From Lachnoclostridium sp. Marseille-P6806 (GTDB taxonomy: Bacteria; Bacillota; Clostridia; Lachnospirales; Lachnospiraceae): 64,000 nt of DNA. The position numbers and the translations under genes were made by a program. Numbering within the stretch: position 1 is the stretch's first letter; every line of letters starts with the position of its first letter. The stretch spans positions 186,001-250,000 of the forward strand of contig NZ_LR130575.1 of NCBI RefSeq assembly GCF_900625025.1, read 5' to 3'. The notes below the pieces were generated by a model that made no database searches, was not told where the DNA came from, and saw only the letters and a list, made by a program, of their open reading frames with translations. Below are positions 9,460 through 18,510 of this stretch, one piece after another.

Positions 9460-11486
9460 TTCCGCTGCCGATCGCGCTGGTGATGGCGCGCCGGTGCCGC
9501 AGGAGCATGGCGGAGACGCTTCCGGTCACGCATATCCTGATGATTTTCTGCCTCTTTTTCTCCGGTGTTCTGGGAAGCTTTCTGCCGGGGCTGTGGCTCC
9601 TCTGCGTGGGCTCGGGGCTCTGCCTTTTGTATCTTGCATGGACCTGGCTTCGGGAGAAAGCGGCTCCGGCAGAGGGAGCGGGGGCTGATCTTGCGCTGTA
9701 TTTCCTGTATGCGGCGATCTTCATGGCGTTCAGCTACGGGCGCTCGATCAACGACAGCGATGAATTTGCGCACTGGGCGCTGGCCGTCAAGGACTATTAT
9801 CAGTATCATCGCTTTTCAAATATTTTTCCGGCGACGGATATGTCGCCGACCTATCCTCCGTTCACGACGATCTGGGAATATTTTTATACCCGGACATGGA
9901 TTACGTATTCCGAGGGCTTTTCCTATCTGGGGCTGCAGATGCTGATGGTGTCCCTCATGCTGCCGGGACTGCGCGGGGGACAGCGCGAAAATAGAAATAG
10001 AAATGAAAATGGAATGGTCCGCACCGCGGTTTTTGTGCTCGGATCGCTCCTCCTGCCGCTCATGTCCTATGCGGACGGCTTTACGACGCTTCTGCCCGAT
10101 ACCTTTGCCGGGATTCTGTCGGCGTATATTTTCTGGATGTTTTATCGTGCCGAGACCGATGCCTCGCCGCGCTTTTATGAGGCGGGGGCGATGCTCGGGA
10201 CGGCGGCGCTGGCTGTTTCAAAGAACAACGGCACGGTGCTCTGCGCGGCGCTTGTCGGAGTCCTGCTCTGTGCCCGCGCACGGCGCCATCTTGCGGCAGG
10301 ACGCCCGTTTTCGGAGTATCTCCGGGGGACGCTGGGGTATCCTGCGGCGTTTTCCGCCGGATACTATTCATGGAAGTGCTATCTTTACTGCTCGAACGGG
10401 CAGGGCCCTGTCTGGCGGGGGATGGTTCGGTATACGGGCAGAGTGCTTCTCATCATTCTGGTATTTGAAGTGCTGTCGTGGATTTTTGCCCGGCTTTTTT
10501 ACCGCTGCCGCAGGCACAGGTGGGGGCTTGCCGCCTTGGGAGCTTCCGGCGCGCTTTCCTATCTTGCGGTGCTTCTGCTTGCGGTGCGGCATTATCAGAT
10601 GCCGGCGCACTATGTCAGAGCTGTCTCCAGCATGTTTCTGAAGCACTTGTTTCTCACGGAGAGAAACAGCATCGGAAATCTTCTGCCGGTGTCTCTTTGT
10701 GCGTTTCTGATCCTCTCGGCGCTCGGCATCGCAGCCTTTTTTGCCGTGCAGAAGCGGACGGTAGCCGCACAGGAGACGCCCGGGACGGGAGAGGAGGCGG
10801 CGGATGCGGAGGCAAAGCGCCTGTTTCTTCTTGCCTATCTGATGATCGGGCTGTATCTGGCGGTGCTCCTCATCATGTATATTATTTCCATCGGCCCGTC
10901 CAATGGAATGAGCATCTGGCTGCCGTCCTTTCACCGCTATCTTGTCCCCTGCATGACCATGCTGATGCTGATCGGCCTGTATCTTGTTCTGGACCGGTAC
11001 CGGGGAGGGGGCAGGGCCTTTTATGCGCTGCTCGCGGCGGTGATCGTGCTGTGCTCCGACCCCGGAGCGGTCGTCTCGCTGGTTCTTGACAGAGAGCCGG
11101 AGACGGTGTACTGGGCGATCCCTCACTCCGGGATTGCGCTGTCTTCCGGGGACCGCTTCTATCTGATCGATCAGGACTGGGACAATCCGGATCAGTGGCG
11201 GCAGTTCCATTACTGCGTGTGGCCCGGGCGGGGGATTTTCACGCCGGAGGGACGTCTTCGGGAGGACGGAGCGGAGGACGGGGCAAAGATCACAGTCTCG
11301 GCGCTCCGCAGCGATATCCTTGCGCAGGACTGCAATTATGTCTATATCAACGAGCTGGAGGATGCCGAAGAAGTCAGACGGCGCTATGGGGAGCTCTTTG
11401 CGGCGCCCGGCGAGATCGGCGACTGCACGCTGTTCCGGGTGACGCAGGAGGACGGCAGGGTGATCCTTAAGCGGATCGGGCAGTAG
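9447..11486 (+). CDS. Polytopic GT-C-like membrane protein
   Basis: A 679-residue integral membrane protein with more than ten hydrophobic segments and a soluble C-terminal part. An early loop contains SINDSDEFAHWALAVKDYY, an acidic pair after the first membrane helices as in GT-C lipid-linked sugar transferases, followed by PTYPPFTTIWEYFYTR. I chose ATG 9447, preceded by CAGGAGC, because an upstream in-frame ATG (9384) lies inside the epimerase and would add a Gly-rich non-membrane leader. The gene overlaps the epimerase by 13 bases. An Asn/Arg-rich AT patch near 9985-10015 encodes a short charged loop. It may be a polyprenyl-phosphate-sugar dependent transferase or a polymerase; the family is not certain. 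Confidence 0.65.
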   Translation: MGILIPLPIALVMARRCRRSMAETLPVTHILMIFCLFFSGVLGSFLPGLWLLCVGSGLCLLYLAWTWLREKAAPAEGAGADLALYFLYAAIFMAFSYGRSINDSDEFAHWALAVKDYYQYHRFSNIFPATDMSPTYPPFTTIWEYFYTRTWITYSEGFSYLGLQMLMVSLMLPGLRGGQRENRNRNENGMVRTAVFVLGSLLLPLMSYADGFTTLLPDTFAGILSAYIFWMFYRAETDASPRFYEAGAMLGTAALAVSKNNGTVLCAALVGVLLCARARRHLAAGRPFSEYLRGTLGYPAAFSAGYYSWKCYLYCSNGQGPVWRGMVRYTGRVLLIILVFEVLSWIFARLFYRCRRHRWGLAALGASGALSYLAVLLLAVRHYQMPAHYVRAVSSMFLKHLFLTERNSIGNLLPVSLCAFLILSALGIAAFFAVQKRTVAAQETPGTGEEAADAEAKRLFLLAYLMIGLYLAVLLIMYIISIGPSNGMSIWLPSFHRYLVPCMTMLMLIGLYLVLDRYRGGGRAFYALLAAVIVLCSDPGAVVSLVLDREPETVYWAIPHSGIALSSGDRFYLIDQDWDNPDQWRQFHYCVWPGRGIFTPEGRLREDGAEDGAKITVSALRSDILAQDCNYVYINELEDAEEVRRRYGELFAAPGEIGDCTLFRVTQEDGRVILKRIGQ

Positions 11487-11583
11487 CAAAGCCGAGCGGG
11501 CGACTTGTATATCCGGTGATGCCGGTATCATGACGCGGGGGTTGGCAGAGTATTTCTTGCGGAGAGAAAGGAAAGCGCGCGCT

Positions 11584-12726
11584 ATGCAGGAACACGCTTT
11601 TGACAGGGAGGACAGCCATGTCATGAAAGGCATCGGCATTGTCCTGATGCTGATGCACCATCTGTGGGGATTCCCGGATCGAATCGCGGGCGGCGGGCTT
11701 CGCTCGCTCCTTACATTCGGCGATCAGAGCGCGGCGGTCTATCTGGGGACGTTCGGCAGGATCTGCGTGTCACTGTTCTTCTTTCTGGGCGGCTACGGGC
11801 TGGCCTGCCGGTACAGAGGCCGGCGCTTTGATCTCATCGGGAGAATACGGGGCCTCTATCTCTCTTATTGGAAAGTTTTTCTGATTTTCATTCCCATTGC
11901 GTTCCTGTTCTTCCGGCATCAGCCGGTCTACTGCGGGAATGAGGGAATCTGCAGCCGCTATGCGGTGTTCAGCCGGGAAGAGCTGTTTCAGAACTTTCTG
12001 GGGCTCAGTACCTCGTACAACGAGGAGTGGTGGTTTCTCCAGAGTTATGTCGGAGCGATCATTCTGTTCCCCGTGATCCGTTTCCTCTGCGACCGGTTCT
12101 CTGCGGCGGGGGCCTTTGCGCTCACGCTGGCGGCGTCGGTTCTGATGCAGAACGTTTTTCCGGCGCTCGGGAATCTGTCCTCACTGGGTTCTCCGAACGG
12201 CAATTATCTGTATTATGCGCTTCTGGGGCAGGGCGGGCCGCATTTCATCTGCTTCTGGATGGGGGTGCTGATGGCAAAGGACGGCCTCCTGCTCCGGCTG
12301 CGGGCTTCCATGGAGAGCCATGCGCTCCTGCGGCCCCTGCCGGAGCTGCTCCTTATCGCGGGGATCGTGTATCTTCGCGAGTCCGGGCCGGGCGATACGC
12401 TGGATTTTCTGTATGTGCCCGTTCTGACGGTCGTGTCGCTCGATCTGCTGCGAAAACTCTCGCCGCTTCGCCGTGTTGCCCGGCGTCTCGGAGAGGAAAG
12501 CACAAATATGTGGCTTATTCATACCTTTCTTTGCTATTATTTCTATCAGACGGCCCGGCTCGTCGCCGCGCCGGGATGGGCGGTGCCGTCTCTTGCGATA
12601 CTGGTGGCGGCGAGCTATGCGTGCGCTGCCGCGGTGACATATTTCTGGAGGCTTGCAGGACGGATATCCGGGGCGGCCCGAAAGACGCCGATGAACAGGA
12701 AAGAGGGATCATGCTTGCAAAAATAG
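11584..12726 (+). CDS. Acyltransferase-3 family membrane protein
   Basis: A 380-residue membrane protein of the acyltransferase-3 (OafA/NodX-like) family, which usually O-acetylates cell-surface sugars. The start region HVMKGIGIVLMLMHHLWGFP carries the family's His-rich first membrane helix; FFFLGGYGLACRYR and the ten or so further hydrophobic segments agree. I prefer ATG 11584, which has AAAGGAAAG upstream, over ATG 11530, which would add a basic leader. The last 16 bases overlap the start of the ABC flippase. It sits between a GT-C-like protein and the flippase, so it probably acetylates the repeat unit before or during export. The acyl group and target sugar are not visible. Confidence 0.82.
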   Translation: MQEHAFDREDSHVMKGIGIVLMLMHHLWGFPDRIAGGGLRSLLTFGDQSAAVYLGTFGRICVSLFFFLGGYGLACRYRGRRFDLIGRIRGLYLSYWKVFLIFIPIAFLFFRHQPVYCGNEGICSRYAVFSREELFQNFLGLSTSYNEEWWFLQSYVGAIILFPVIRFLCDRFSAAGAFALTLAASVLMQNVFPALGNLSSLGSPNGNYLYYALLGQGGPHFICFWMGVLMAKDGLLLRLRASMESHALLRPLPELLLIAGIVYLRESGPGDTLDFLYVPVLTVVSLDLLRKLSPLRRVARRLGEESTNMWLIHTFLCYYFYQTARLVAAPGWAVPSLAILVAASYACAAAVTYFWRLAGRISGAARKTPMNRKEGSCLQK

Positions 12727-14471
12727 GATATATTCTCACAGCAAGGGAAAAGCGGAGACTGGTGCTGATGTTTTTCATGGTGGCGGTCGGCAGTGCGCTG
12801 GAGCTTCTGGGCGTCACGATTTTCATGCCGTTTATTGAAATCATCACCGATCAGAGCAAGATCCACAGCAACCGGTATCTCCGCCTGCTGTATGAGCGGC
12901 TGGGCTTTCACGAGGCGACGGGCTTTCTTGCGGCGCTGGCGGGCTTTATTATCTTTATCTATATCGTAAAAAACGCCTATCTGATTTTTGAGAAGAACAT
13001 CCTGTATAAATTCACCTACGGGATCCAGCAGCGAATCTCCGTGAGCCTCCTGTCGGCCTATATGAAAGAGCCCTACACCTTTCATCTCAATAAGAACATC
13101 GCCGTGCTGCAGAGAAGTCTTCAGGAGGACACCGATCAGTTCACGAAAGCGATCAATCATGTGATCGAGCTCAGCATCGAGCTGCTGGTGTGCACGGTGC
13201 TCGGCGTTTATCTCTTCATTGTCAGCAAATCCATCACCATCATCGTGCTGGTGATTCTTGTGGTGTTGGTGGGCGGCTTTACGCTCCTCACAAAGAAAAT
13301 CACAAAGGCGCTGGGACTCCAGAATCAGAAGCTCAAGGCGGAGCTGTATCAGGGGATGAATCAGGCGCTCGGCGGCATCAAGGAGGTCAAGGTTCTGGGA
13401 CGGGGAGACTTTTTTATCGATCGCTACCGGAGGACCTTTGACGAGTTCATCCGGGGACAGAGGAAGACGAGGCTTCTCGGCATCCTGCCGAAATACTGCG
13501 TGGAGGCCACCTGCATGACGGGGCTCCTCGCGGCGATCATTGTGAAGCTCTATTTCGGGCAGAAAGATCTGATCGCGTTCATCCCTCAGCTTGCGGTCTT
13601 TGCGGTGGCGGCGTTCCGCATGATGCCGTCTGTGGGGCGGATCAACGAGTATATTACCTATATTGTCTATGAAACGTCGTCGGTGGATCTGGTATATCAT
13701 GATCTGCGGGATATCGAGCAGCTTGATCTGGATCAGAGCGTCCGGGACGAGAGCTGGAAGCTGAAAGACCGGATTGCGGTCCGCCATGTGAGCTATCACT
13801 ATCCGGACATTGAGGAATGTGTGATCGAGGATGCGAGCTTCGATCTGCAAAAGGGGAAAACCATCGCCTTTGTCGGCAGCTCAGGGGCCGGAAAAACCAC
13901 GATGGCGGATATTATTCTGGGGCTGCTGGTTCCGCAGAAAGGGCATATCTATGCGGATGATCTCGATGTGATGAAGAACCTCCGCACATGGCAAAAGGAG
14001 ATCGGCTATATTCCGCAGGTGATCTACCTGTCCGACGACACCATACGCAACAATATCGCATTCGGCGTTCCGGAGGAGGAGATCGACGAGGCGAAAGTGC
14101 AGGAGGCGGCGGAGAAAGCGCAGCTCTCCTCCTTTATCGAGACGCTTCCGGACGGCTTTGACAGCTATGTGGGGGACCGGGGCGTCAGACTGTCCGGCGG
14201 ACAGCGGCAGCGCATCGGCATTGCCAGAGCGATGTATCACGATCCGGAGGTGCTGGTGCTTGACGAGGCGACATCTGCCCTTGACAACGAGACGGAGAAC
14301 GCGGTCATGGAGTCCATCGACCGGCTGCGCGGACAGAAGACCCTGCTCATCATTGCGCACCGTCTGTCGACGATACGGAATGCGGACGTGATTTACGAGG
14401 TCAGCGGGGGCCGGGTGACGGAGCGCACGAAAGAGGAGGTTCTCGGCGGAGTGCCGGGAGGAGAGGTTTGA
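12711..14471 (+). CDS. ABC transporter, PglK/MsbA-type flippase (fused permease and ATPase)
   Basis: A 586-residue half-transporter. About six membrane helices (first: GSALELLGVTIFMPFIEII) are followed by a nucleotide-binding domain with Walker A GSSGAGKTT near residue 387, Q-loop IPQVIYL, signature LSGGQRQRIGIARA near 493, Walker B VLVLDEATSALD near 513 and H-loop IAHRLST. The N-terminal wording is typical of WlaB/PglK-like transporters that flip lipid-linked oligosaccharides across the membrane. The frame is open much further upstream, but AGGAAAGAGGG precedes ATG 12711 and the upstream part is out-of-frame acyltransferase. In a locus that also has a Wzy-like polymerase, this is the only dedicated flippase within the gene cluster itself. 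Confidence 0.9.
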   Translation: MLAKIGYILTAREKRRLVLMFFMVAVGSALELLGVTIFMPFIEIITDQSKIHSNRYLRLLYERLGFHEATGFLAALAGFIIFIYIVKNAYLIFEKNILYKFTYGIQQRISVSLLSAYMKEPYTFHLNKNIAVLQRSLQEDTDQFTKAINHVIELSIELLVCTVLGVYLFIVSKSITIIVLVILVVLVGGFTLLTKKITKALGLQNQKLKAELYQGMNQALGGIKEVKVLGRGDFFIDRYRRTFDEFIRGQRKTRLLGILPKYCVEATCMTGLLAAIIVKLYFGQKDLIAFIPQLAVFAVAAFRMMPSVGRINEYITYIVYETSSVDLVYHDLRDIEQLDLDQSVRDESWKLKDRIAVRHVSYHYPDIEECVIEDASFDLQKGKTIAFVGSSGAGKTTMADIILGLLVPQKGHIYADDLDVMKNLRTWQKEIGYIPQVIYLSDDTIRNNIAFGVPEEEIDEAKVQEAAEKAQLSSFIETLPDGFDSYVGDRGVRLSGGQRQRIGIARAMYHDPEVLVLDEATSALDNETENAVMESIDRLRGQKTLLIIAHRLSTIRNADVIYEVSGGRVTERTKEEVLGGVPGGEV

Positions 14472-14504
14472 ACGTCCTGCTGATGCAGTCCTTTCAAACT
14501 CCGG

Positions 14505-14557
14505 CCCCGGTGCGGGGCACCGGGGCGCAGATCGCATCGGCGAATCTGAAATTCGCC
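14505..14557. promoter_or_regulatory. Two GC-rich hairpins in the licD leader
   Basis: Between the ABC flippase and licD lie CCCCGGTG (14505-14512) pairing with CACCGGGG (14518-14525), and GGCGAAT (14539-14545) pairing with ATTCGCC (14551-14557). Both stems are perfect. No T-run follows, so termination is unlikely; an effect on mRNA stability or on licD expression is possible. Confidence 0.45.
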
Positions 14558-14577
14558 TCGCGGAAAAGAGGAGAAGC

Positions 14578-15429
14578 ATGAAAAAGCTGAGCATAGAGGA
14601 GGAGCAGTCAATTCAGCTTGAAATGCTGGATTATCTGGACGCCGTCTGCCGGGAGGAGAAGATTCCGTATTATCTGGCATATGGAACGCTGCTGGGAGCG
14701 GTCCGCCACGAGGGCTTTATCCCGTGGGACGACGACATCGATCTGTTTATCCGCCGCACGGATGCGGAGCGTCTTGCCGAGGCGGTGAAGCGCCGCCCGG
14801 ACCCGCGCTTCTTCTTTCAGGACGAGCATACGGATCCGTTCTATCTGTACCCGGGGATGTTCCGGCTGTGCCGGGACGGGACGCTGAAAATGCCGGAGAC
14901 GTACTGGGATGCGCCGTTTCACAAGGGAATGTATCTGGATATTTTTGTGCTCGACGAAGCGCTGGCCGACCGGCAGCGCGACCTCGCGGCCTATCGGCGC
15001 TGCGCTCTGGCAAAAGTTCTCCTCCGGACAAGGTTCAAGAAATTCCGTGAAAATACCAGCCTCAGGGGAGCGGCGGCGTGGATGCTGGCCCACACACTTC
15101 CGTACGGCATGCTGCAGCGTTATGCCGTGCGCCAGATTACGGGGAGAAAAGGCCGAAGAGATGAGGAGACGCTGATCACCTACCTTGGCATGGAGGACGA
15201 TCCGGCGGAGGGAATCTGCCCGTCTTCGTGGTTCGCACGGACGGAGGAGGTGAATTTCTGCGGCAGGCGCTGCCCGGCGCCGGCCGGAGCGCATGAATTT
15301 CTCCGCTTTCTGTACGGGGATAACTATATGACCCCGGTAAAGACAAAGGATCATTTCTATCCGGCGTATCTTCTGGACGAGGAAGAAAGAAAGAGCTTCG
15401 AGAGGGCGGAATGGGGAGCAGACGGTTGA
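14578..15429 (+). CDS. licD: LicD-family phosphotransferase
   Basis: A 283-residue cytoplasmic protein with the LicD nucleotidyltransferase-like core. The diagnostic block YLAYGTLLGAVRHEGFIPW followed by DDDIDL holds the metal-binding aspartates. LicD enzymes transfer phosphocholine (or in relatives ribitol-5-phosphate, glycerol phosphate or similar) from the CDP-activated form onto a sugar. AGAGGAG precedes the ATG. Its role fits the upstream kinase/cytidylyltransferase fusion and the BCCT carrier: import, phosphorylate, activate, then attach. The stop overlaps the next gene by 19 bases. The exact headgroup remains inferred from these neighbours. Confidence 0.9.
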   Translation: MKKLSIEEEQSIQLEMLDYLDAVCREEKIPYYLAYGTLLGAVRHEGFIPWDDDIDLFIRRTDAERLAEAVKRRPDPRFFFQDEHTDPFYLYPGMFRLCRDGTLKMPETYWDAPFHKGMYLDIFVLDEALADRQRDLAAYRRCALAKVLLRTRFKKFRENTSLRGAAAWMLAHTLPYGMLQRYAVRQITGRKGRRDEETLITYLGMEDDPAEGICPSSWFARTEEVNFCGRRCPAPAGAHEFLRFLYGDNYMTPVKTKDHFYPAYLLDEEERKSFERAEWGADG

Positions 15430-17327
15430 AGCAGAGAAATACGGCGATGAACCTCGTCAAGGCGCTGGCGATGTTCATGATCTTTGCCATTCATTGTCCG
15501 TTCCCCGGCGTGTTCGGCGAGTATCTGAAATCGGTGGCAAGCTATGGGGTTCCGCTGTTTTTTGCCGTCTCCGGATTTTTCAGCGCCGGCGTGAGCGGAG
15601 CGGGGCTGAAACGGCGCATGGGACGGCTCTTTCGGTGGATTGTTCTGTACAATGCCGTCTATCTGGTCTGGGACGTTCTGTATTACCGCGCGCAGGGCGT
15701 GGCTCCCGCAGAATTTCTCTCCTCCGTGTTCTCTCTGAAAAAGCTGGCGGTCATGCTGCTTCTCAACGAGTCACCGGTCCGGGGACATCTGTGGTTTCTG
15801 GGGGCTCTGCTGTACTGCTATGCGGCGAAGCTCCTCTTTGAAAAGCTGTCCGGCGGGCAGGCGTGTCCTGCGCGGCTCATGGCTCTCCTGACCGGGCTCC
15901 TCCTTGCGGCGAACATCGCGGGCTCTCTGCTTCTCCTGCATACGGGGAGAGGCGACAAGATCGCAAGCTACATACGCAACTGGGCCCTCGACGGCCTCCC
16001 GTTCTTTATGCTGGGAGAGCTTCTGGGAAGAAACGAGGCGAGGTTTCGCCGGATTCCGAGGCCGGAGCTTTTTTTTCTCGCGCTGCCGCCGGTCATTGTC
16101 CTGAACCTGCTGGAAACCGGACCGGCCGGTCAGGGGAGGGTGGTCTATGCCGCGACGGTGCTGCTGGTGGCGCTGCAGCTCATACTGGCGGCGGCCTTTT
16201 CCGGGCGCCGCTTCGGGGCGGGGCTTAAAAGGCTCGCGGCATATGCCGATCGCCTTGCGCTGTCCATCTATATTTTTCAGATCATGGTACTCAAGACGAT
16301 GGAGCTGTTCCCGCGGGCGGATCGACTTCTGAAAGAGGCCGCGGGCGGCTGGCTGCGGACGATTGTCCTGTTTGCGCTGACAGTTCTCGTGGCCTGCGCA
16401 GCGGACGGAGCGGGCAGGATGATAAAAAAGGAAGAGATCAAATTACAGAAAGAGAAAATCAAGCGGTGCATCGCGCGGCTTAGCTTTGCATGGAACCGCC
16501 GCTTTCGGAAAGCCGGGGCTCTGCGCGTGGAGAGCATCGGCGACACCATAAAACGGGTCGGAGAAGAGGAGCGTAGTCTTGTCCGCTTCGGCGACGGCGA
16601 GCTGCAGCTTATCCGCGGGCGCTCCATTCCGACGCAGGCCTATGATTCGGTGCTGGCGGGACGCCTTGCCGGGCTCCTCGCCTGTCCGGAGGAGAAGCTG
16701 GTGGTCGCGATTCCGCAGATTTTTGACGACCTCTCGCTGTTTGTTCCGGCCTCCCGTACGTTCTGGATGGATCATCTGCTGTTCTGCCGCCGGTATTATG
16801 AGCGCTTCTGCCGCCGGGACAGGGTGTACGGAAACGCCTTTTTTTCCCGCTGCTATCTCACGGTGCAGGACCGGACGCCCTGCGAGCGCTGGTTTCGGGA
16901 TATCCGCCGCCTGTGGGCCGGGGCGGAGCTCGTCGTGGTAGAGGGGGAGCGGTCGCACAACGGCGTCGGCAACGACCTCTTCGGGGAGGCGCGCCGGGTG
17001 AGGCGCATTCTCTGCCCGTCGGTCAATGCGTTTGCCGTGTATGACAGAATTTTGAAAGCCTGTCTGGAACAGCCGGAGGGGACGCTCTTTCTTCTCTCCA
17101 TCGGCGCGGCGGCAAAGCCGCTTTCGTATGACCTCTTTCAGAGCGGCTTCCGCGTGATCGACATCGGCAACATGGACGGGGAGTATGAGGCGTTTCTGCA
17201 CGGCGTCGGGGGCAAAAACGAGCTGTCCGCGGACAAGTATGAGCTGCGCGGGAGGCAGGCGCATGTGAAAGCCGGATACGGCGCGTACTGGGATGAAATT
17301 GTGTGCAGGGTCACGCCCGGAGAATAA
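15411..17327 (+). CDS. Acyltransferase-3 fused to GT-D (DUF1792) glycosyltransferase
   Basis: A 638-residue two-domain protein. Residues 1-340 are an acyltransferase-3 membrane domain (FMIFAIHCPFPGVFGEYL, then YGVPLFFAVSGFFSAG, about ten helices). A charged linker (about 340-365) leads to a soluble domain of the DUF1792/GT-D type: RFGDGELQLIRG near residue 391 holds the DGE (DXE) metal motif, YGNAFFSRCY, VVVEGERSHNGVGNDLF and IDIGNMDGEYEAF match the known family blocks. GT-D enzymes act in glycan extension on bacterial glycoproteins and polysaccharides. The junction is in frame with no disruption, so I read a genuine fusion that could couple sugar addition with acylation at the inner membrane face. 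The two activities are family inferences. Confidence 0.85.
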   Translation: MGSRRLKQRNTAMNLVKALAMFMIFAIHCPFPGVFGEYLKSVASYGVPLFFAVSGFFSAGVSGAGLKRRMGRLFRWIVLYNAVYLVWDVLYYRAQGVAPAEFLSSVFSLKKLAVMLLLNESPVRGHLWFLGALLYCYAAKLLFEKLSGGQACPARLMALLTGLLLAANIAGSLLLLHTGRGDKIASYIRNWALDGLPFFMLGELLGRNEARFRRIPRPELFFLALPPVIVLNLLETGPAGQGRVVYAATVLLVALQLILAAAFSGRRFGAGLKRLAAYADRLALSIYIFQIMVLKTMELFPRADRLLKEAAGGWLRTIVLFALTVLVACAADGAGRMIKKEEIKLQKEKIKRCIARLSFAWNRRFRKAGALRVESIGDTIKRVGEEERSLVRFGDGELQLIRGRSIPTQAYDSVLAGRLAGLLACPEEKLVVAIPQIFDDLSLFVPASRTFWMDHLLFCRRYYERFCRRDRVYGNAFFSRCYLTVQDRTPCERWFRDIRRLWAGAELVVVEGERSHNGVGNDLFGEARRVRRILCPSVNAFAVYDRILKACLEQPEGTLFLLSIGAAAKPLSYDLFQSGFRVIDIGNMDGEYEAFLHGVGGKNELSADKYELRGRQAHVKAGYGAYWDEIVCRVTPGE

Positions 17328-17364
17328 TTCCCTGCCGCGCATGGCGGAGAAATAAGGAGTGCAT

Positions 17365-18510
17365 TTGCGTATTTTGTATATTGCGCCGCGGTATCACACC
17401 AATCAGACCGCGGTCATTCACGGCTGGCAGCTTCACGGAGACGAGGTCTTTTTTCTCGCGCGTGCGGTCGGGCCGACGGAGGATCACCGCTTTCTTGTTC
17501 CGGATATCATCCCGTATTCGCCGCTGTTCCTCGCCGTGGAGCGGCTCTATGAGGCGCTGCATCAAAGGAGCGAGAGCGCGCACGACATCGGTCTTCATTA
17601 TGGCTTTCCCTCACCGCCGAGGGTCCGTGCCTATATCCGGGAAAAGAAGCCGGATATTGTGGTGCTCCGGGAAAAATCGGTATACTCCATGATCTGCTAT
17701 TCCATATGCAGGTGGCAGGGGATCCGGACGGTCATCTATAATCAGACGCCGCTGCTTCTGGAAAAGGAAAAGCTCCGTCGCGGGCCGCTGCACCGCCTCG
17801 TGGACCGGCTTACGCCGGCGCGGCGCTTTACGCCGGTGCGTTCGCTGGGCGGCACGGAGAATAAGGAAGCGGATCCCCATGCGTTCTTTGTCCCGTTCAT
17901 CGCGGAGCCGATGTGTGCGCCGGGGGAGCGCCGGTACATGCCGGAGGGCGTCGTGAGGCTCCTCGATATCGGGCGCTTTGAGAGCCGGAAAAACCATCTT
18001 CTCATGCTCCGGGTCTTTGAGAGGCTCCGGTGGGAGCATCCCCGGCTTCACCTCACGATCGTGGGGGAAATATGCCGGGTGCAGTATCAGGAATACTATG
18101 ACGCGGTTCTGCGCTTCATCGAGGAGCACGCGCTCGGAGAGTGCGTTTCGGTAAAGAAGAATCTGAGCACGGAGCAGATGGCGGAGGAATACCGCCGGAC
18201 GGATCTCTATGTGCTCCCGAGCACGGGGGAGCCGGCCGCGATTTCGCCTCTCGAAGCGATGTCATACAGCATTCCGGCGGTGTGCAGCGACGGCAACGGG
18301 ACGGCCGACTATATTCTTCCCGGAAAAACGGGGGACATCTTCCGCGACGGCGACGAGGAGGATCTGTATGAGAAGCTCTCGGCCATTCTGCGGGAGCCGG
18401 AGCGGATCCCTGAGCTCGGCCGGGCGGCCTATGAGCACATTTGCAGGGACTACTCCTTTGCGGCGTATTATGATGCGCTGATGACATGGTATGAATCGGA
18501 TGCGGAATGA
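17365..18510 (+). CDS. GT4-family glycosyltransferase
   Basis: A 381-residue GT-B enzyme. The start is TTG at 17365: AAGGAG at 17354-17359 lies five bases upstream, whereas the GTG at 17359 would overlap that ribosome binding site. The N-terminal domain begins LRILYIAPRYHTNQ-like. The C-terminal domain has LDIGRFESRKNHLLMLRVF, then STEQMAEEYRRTDLYVLPS and EPAAISPLEAMSYSIPAV, the EX7E-type donor site, and GTADYILPGKTG. It is a retaining glycosyltransferase that should add one sugar of the repeat unit. It overlaps the next GT4 gene by 20 bases. The donor is unknown. Confidence 0.88.
   Translation: MRILYIAPRYHTNQTAVIHGWQLHGDEVFFLARAVGPTEDHRFLVPDIIPYSPLFLAVERLYEALHQRSESAHDIGLHYGFPSPPRVRAYIREKKPDIVVLREKSVYSMICYSICRWQGIRTVIYNQTPLLLEKEKLRRGPLHRLVDRLTPARRFTPVRSLGGTENKEADPHAFFVPFIAEPMCAPGERRYMPEGVVRLLDIGRFESRKNHLLMLRVFERLRWEHPRLHLTIVGEICRVQYQEYYDAVLRFIEEHALGECVSVKKNLSTEQMAEEYRRTDLYVLPSTGEPAAISPLEAMSYSIPAVCSDGNGTADYILPGKTGDIFRDGDEEDLYEKLSAILREPERIPELGRAAYEHICRDYSFAAYYDALMTWYESDAE

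Noticed and set aside
12027-12710. Long upstream extension of the ABC flippase frame
   Set aside because: It is the acyltransferase gene read in another frame; a good ribosome binding site and the first membrane helix place the start at 12711.
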